In this document: piece after piece, positions 5,304-5,605 of the stretch | Numbering within the stretch: position 1 is the first letter of the stretch | Layout of the letters: every line of letters starts with the position of its first letter | From: an uncultured Pseudomonas sp. | GTDB lineage: Bacteria > Pseudomonadota > Gammaproteobacteria > Pseudomonadales > Pseudomonadaceae | Assembly (NCBI GenBank): GCA_946886875.1 | Contig: CAMPJN010000267.1 | Location: 1-5,605, forward strand | Direction of reading: 5' to 3' | Length of the DNA: 5,605 nucleotides | Made by a program: the position numbers and the translations under genes | The notes under the pieces: model-generated | Databases searched by the model: none | What the model saw: the letters and a program-made list of their open reading frames with translations, nothing else | Told to the model about the DNA's origin: nothing

Positions 5304-5605
5304 TGATCCAGGCATTGTTTGAGTTTCTCCAGGCCACGACGTACCCACACCTTGACCGTGCCCAGCGGGGTTTCGAGTTTGTCGGCGAGTTGCTGATAGG
5401 TCACGCCATCCCAATAGATCATCGCAATGCACTGCCGGTGCTGGTCGCGCAGTTGCTCCATGCAGATGCCCAGGCGTCCGGCCGCATCGCAATGCAGGGT
5501 CTCACTTTCCGGGTCGCTGCCTGGGTCGGCGAACTCGAGCTCGCCATAGTCCGCATCCCGATCGAGCAGTCGCTCATGACGGCCATGGGCGGCCAACATG
5601 TCCAG
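5300..5605 (-). CDS. ECF sigma factor, C-terminal part (5' end outside window)
   Basis: The frame is open to the window edge. The last 101 residues are visible, of roughly 170-190 usual for ECF sigma factors. The visible part holds a linker rich in acidic residues (about 10-37), then region 4: LRDQHRQCIAMIYWDGVTYQQLADKLETPLGTVKVWVRRGLEKLKQCL. Within it, the VTYQQLADKL plus PLGTVKVWVRRGL helix-turn-helix would contact the -35 element of target promoters. Region 2 lies outside the window. A methionine codon at 5599 is internal, not a start. The gene overlaps the downstream RskA-type gene by ATGA, the usual pairing of an ECF sigma factor with its own anti-sigma. The inducing signal and regulon are not visible. 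Confidence 0.9.
   Translation of the reverse strand: MDMLAAHGRHERLLDRDADYGELEFADPGSDPESETLHCDAAGRLGICMEQLRDQHRQCIAMIYWDGVTYQQLADKLETPLGTVKVWVRRGLEKLKQCLDQ

Noticed and set aside
4776..5306. Plus-strand open frame of 176 codons opposite the anti-sigma gene
   Set aside because: Low-complexity G/R/Q composition and no motif; the opposite strand has a clear RskA-type protein.
5304..5492. In-frame 63-residue extension of the anti-sigma gene
   Set aside because: It lies wholly over the sigma factor gene in another frame; the ATGA overlap at 5300-5303 is the normal arrangement.

Overview
The window is a compact, high-GC, all-minus-strand block from a gammaproteobacterium. It most likely comes from Pseudomonas or a close relative. 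The grounds are the GC-rich codon use, the set of families present (LysE/RhtB exporters, GFA, YceI, an ECF sigma factor with an RskA-type anti-sigma) and a REP-like repeat with GTAG heads at the left edge. The genus is an inference, because no rRNA or species-diagnostic gene is present. Every convincing gene is read right to left, so transcription enters at 5605 and leaves near 1.

Right part (5605 to 3846): the C-terminal part of an ECF sigma factor, cut by the window edge, overlaps its anti-sigma factor by ATGA. A 165-bp gap follows, holding a nested inverted repeat (4467-4548). Next is a secreted YceI-like protein with a signal peptide. The likely logic is a membrane-anchored anti-sigma switch. 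Whether yceI is cotranscribed with the switch, is a target of it, or is independent cannot be settled from sequence alone.

Left part (3701 to 93): a probable second transcription unit begins in the 144-bp gap 3702-3845, where I see one weak sigma-70-like promoter candidate. It encodes a GFA-family zinc protein, three consecutive LysE/RhtB-family membrane exporters, a DinB-fold protein and an HD-superfamily phosphohydrolase. Gaps are 36, 16, 71, 23 and 1 bp, so cotranscription is plausible. The 71-bp gap has a perfect GC-rich hairpin right after the stop codon. The unit ends in the REP-like repeat, which supplies the stop codon of the HD gene.

Most of the window is ordinary chromosomal content. 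No tRNA, rRNA, CRISPR array, insertion sequence, phage gene or clear new defence system is visible. The points most worth a second look are the three divergent tandem exporters, the nested leader structure upstream of yceI, and the repeat that runs into a coding region. Several starts are set shorter than the longest open frame because a good Shine-Dalgarno sequence sits before the internal ATG.
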